A DNA stretch of 64,000 nt. Source: Trichuris trichiura. Lineage: Eukaryota > Nematoda > Enoplea > Trichinellida > Trichuridae. The notes under the pieces were generated by a model, which was given only the letters and a program-made list of their open reading frames with translations, did no database searches and was not told the origin of the DNA. The stretch is taken from positions 4,340,001-4,404,000 of the forward strand of contig JBAJFE010000005.1 in NCBI GenBank assembly GCA_037903355.1, in the 5' to 3' direction. Below are positions 61,901-64,000 of the stretch, piece after piece (the stretch's first letter is position 1; each line of letters opens with the position of its first letter). A program made the position numbers and the translations under genes.

Positions 61901-63969
61901 TGCGAATATTCGGAAGCGGTGAGCGGAATTGTCGCTAACAACTGCCGCTTCAACTAAGCCATCAATAACGATGATAGCTTTCGTTTATGGCGGTTAGTTA
62001 GTTACTCTTTATTTTCATAGAAGTCAGCTTGGCTTTCTTTGAAAAGCAATTCTTTATTTGGCATCCACGGAGGGAATGCGTTCGTTCAAGTCTTTTTGTA
62101 GCTCAAAAGTGGACTGCACTTGAAATTCATATTAGCGCATAATTTGCATACTGAGTATGTGTCCGAATAGTTTTCCTACGAGTGATCCTTTGGAAGAGCG
62201 CACTCGTTTTTCAGCTACTGTATACCTGCGGTGATTTTCAGTTGTCGCGGCGAGTCGCAAAAAGCGTAGTTAACGTTTGAATATTCAAACGATAGTTTAC
62301 CCGAACGAGTTAGCAATTGGACGTCGACCAAATGGGAAACATTCGATCGGTGTCCACTTGAGAGTACGTCACGAAGAGCACTTGTTTCGATCGTTTTTTT
62401 CGCCAAAGACCATAGTTACAAGCGCCCTTCGTGCTTAGAAGGTTTTTTTGTACAGTTTGATAAGCTTGTTGTTCACCCGTAAGCCGCTTGTGTTACAACA
62501 ATAAAAACAGAACCATGTGCACAATCTTGAAGGTTATCTTGGATAAGGTGTTTGTGCCTTCCGTTATCTGCTTTTTCGGAATGTTTTCGATTTGCTAACG
62601 ATAAGAAGCAGTTGACGAACGAGTGCTTTTGCGCGCAGCAGCTTTTGTTCGCCTAAGCGTTAATTTTTCACGCGACGTTGACTCGTTATCGAACGAAGTT
62701 TTGGTTTTTAGTCGGAATGCGACAAGCTTCGTTCCGTATTGGACTTGAAGGTGACCGAATCGCCGGCAAAGGGCAAAAGCAGCGACGAGTTGCGCGCTGA
62801 ATTGCAAAAGGATGCTTCAATGCTTGGTCAAACGGTCAACGTGAAGAAGCAAGGCGTTTCTGCCGAGCCAATTCCTTACAGCAAGGAGAGCAAAGTGTCG
62901 CTAAGTCATTTCACCAAAAGCCCACCGTAGGAGGAAGTACCTTTCCGCCAATATTCTATTTCATTATTTGTCTTGTTTCAGGGCGAAACACTTGATACGG
63001 AACGCAATATTGCAAAACGACTTCCTTCGTCACTTGGATCGCGAGCAGGTTTCCGAAATGGTCGAATGCGCTTATGAGCGGGACGTCGACGCCAATCAGT
63101 TCGTCATCCAGGAAGGAACTGCCGGTACCCATCTGTACGTAGCGGCCGGTAAGCTTTTCTTTGCTAATGTGCCACCACTTTCCGAGGTGAACGACGATCA
63201 GCCAATGAGTCACGCAGTGTCTCTTTATTTACCAAGTTGTTCTGTCTCCTTCTTTGCGGACGGCTGGCTTAGGCAACAAGCAGTCGACAAGTCCGCCTAT
63301 GCTGGCTTCTTCTCATCCTTTCCGTTTCGTTTCAGCCGGCGAACTGCAAGTGAGCAAAGGGAGCAAAGTGCTTGGTCGTATGGGACCCGGCAAAGTGTTC
63401 GGCGAGCTCGCCCTGCTGTACAACTGTACCCGAACAGCGTCAGTGAAAGGTTGACAAGATATAAGCTATTTTGCAAAAAAAAGCAGAAATCTGAATTGGC
63501 GTTTCTCTGTAGCTCTTTCTCCGGTGAAGCTGTGGGTACTTGACCGTGCCGTATTCCAAATGATAACCATGCGTCTCGGGTTGCAACGCCACGAAATGCT
63601 GATGGATTTCCTCCGCGAAGTCCCGTTGTTCAAAACGTTGACCGAGGATAGAATAAGCAAACTGGCCGATTCTATGGATCTCGTAGGCTATTGCTGTTAA
63701 AGGCTTTAGGCTTATTAGCTTTTTTGTCTTTTTCAGGACTACTTTGCCGAAGGGACTTACATAGTCCGTGAAGGCGAAAAGGGCGACCTCTTTTTCATCA
63801 TCAGCTCAGGTCAAGTAAGTTTGTTGGGAAGCGTTGACACCGGTTAGCTGCTACCATTGGTATTTAAACTGCAGGTTCGGGTGACCCAACTGATCGAAGG
63901 CTTCGATGAACCGCAGGAAGTGCGCATATTGCACAAGGGTGACTTTTTTGGAGAGAAGGCGTTGCTTGG
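59000..63969 (+). CDS. cGMP-dependent protein kinase, N-terminal half (EGL-4/PKG type)
   Basis: Seven exons lie in the window (59000-59452, 62712-62926, 62982-63148, 63336-63449, 63513-63682, 63737-63814, 63875-63969); the kinase domain is beyond the right edge. Exon 1 encodes a basic Ser/Gly-rich leader, then a coiled coil ([20 protein letters not shown]) as in PKG dimerisation zippers. Exon 2 holds KKQGVSAEP, like the autoinhibitory pseudosubstrate RAQGISAEP of PKG I. Two cyclic-nucleotide domains follow: the first with [16 protein letters not shown], almost identical to the known cGMP site of PKG I, the second with [16 protein letters not shown] and FGEKALLG. By family it is a cytosolic cGMP-activated Ser/Thr kinase controlling behaviour and growth in nematodes. 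The start could be 58967, 59000 or an upstream exon. Intron 1 is 3.26 kb; the others are 54-187 bases. Confidence 0.93.
59453..62711 (+). other. Long first coding intron of the PKG gene
   Basis: A 3259-base intron from donor GTGAGC to acceptor TTTTTAG. Frames inside (up to 109 codons) have no domain. No inverted repeat as clear as those elsewhere was found. It could contain alternative first exons, which are known for PKG genes in other animals. Confidence 0.55.
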
Positions 63970-64000
63970 GTAGAGAGCTGTCAATTGAAGTAGGCCACTT

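Overview
The window is eukaryotic nuclear DNA, most likely from a nematode and perhaps a clade I (Dorylaimia, whipworm-like) species. The evidence is gene content (two astacin proteases that each end in a ShKT domain, and a cGMP-dependent kinase of the EGL-4 kind), very short introns (typically 50-60 bases, GT...AG), compact head-to-head and tail-to-tail genes, and moderate GC. The species call is an inference. Exon joins were worked out by hand from splice sites and family conservation. For SEC13, ARF6, RAD54B, both astacins, BPNT1 and HGS the joined exons sum to a whole number of codons with no internal stop.

Layout, left to right: the 5' part of a PP6 ankyrin-subunit-like gene (1-1026, minus, runs off the left edge); SEC13 (1816-3701, minus) head to head with ARF6 (4138-4846, plus); RAD54B (5558-10546, plus), whose last intron is 2.27 kb and packed with inverted repeats; an M17 aminopeptidase (10673-about 13236, minus) converging on RAD54B; a weakly supported stretch (13237-16171); astacin 1 (16172-19390, plus); a large cadherin with about nine repeats and one membrane segment (21794-30648, plus); astacin 2 (31561-34296, plus); the nucleotidase BPNT1 (35865-37200, minus) head to head with the ESCRT-0 subunit HGS/Hrs (37609-41889, plus); about 17 kb with no recognisable gene (41890-58999); and the 5' half of a cGMP-dependent protein kinase (59000-63969, plus, runs off the right edge).

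Most genes are conserved housekeeping functions: membrane traffic (SEC13 in COPII and the nuclear pore, ARF6 at the plasma membrane, HGS on endosomes), recombination (RAD54B), nucleotide and peptide turnover (BPNT1, M17 peptidase) and signalling (PKG). I see no pathway cluster. The two astacins share internal exon lengths (42, 118 and 176 bases) and intron phases, so they are paralogues on either side of the cadherin gene.

The unusual signals are mostly non-coding: several foldback elements in introns, the best being a near-perfect 37-bp-stem hairpin in a cadherin intron; three GC-AG introns among roughly 70 read; a SEC13 start codon alone in its own exon; and the long gene-free block before the kinase gene. 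I did not find a convincing new biological system.
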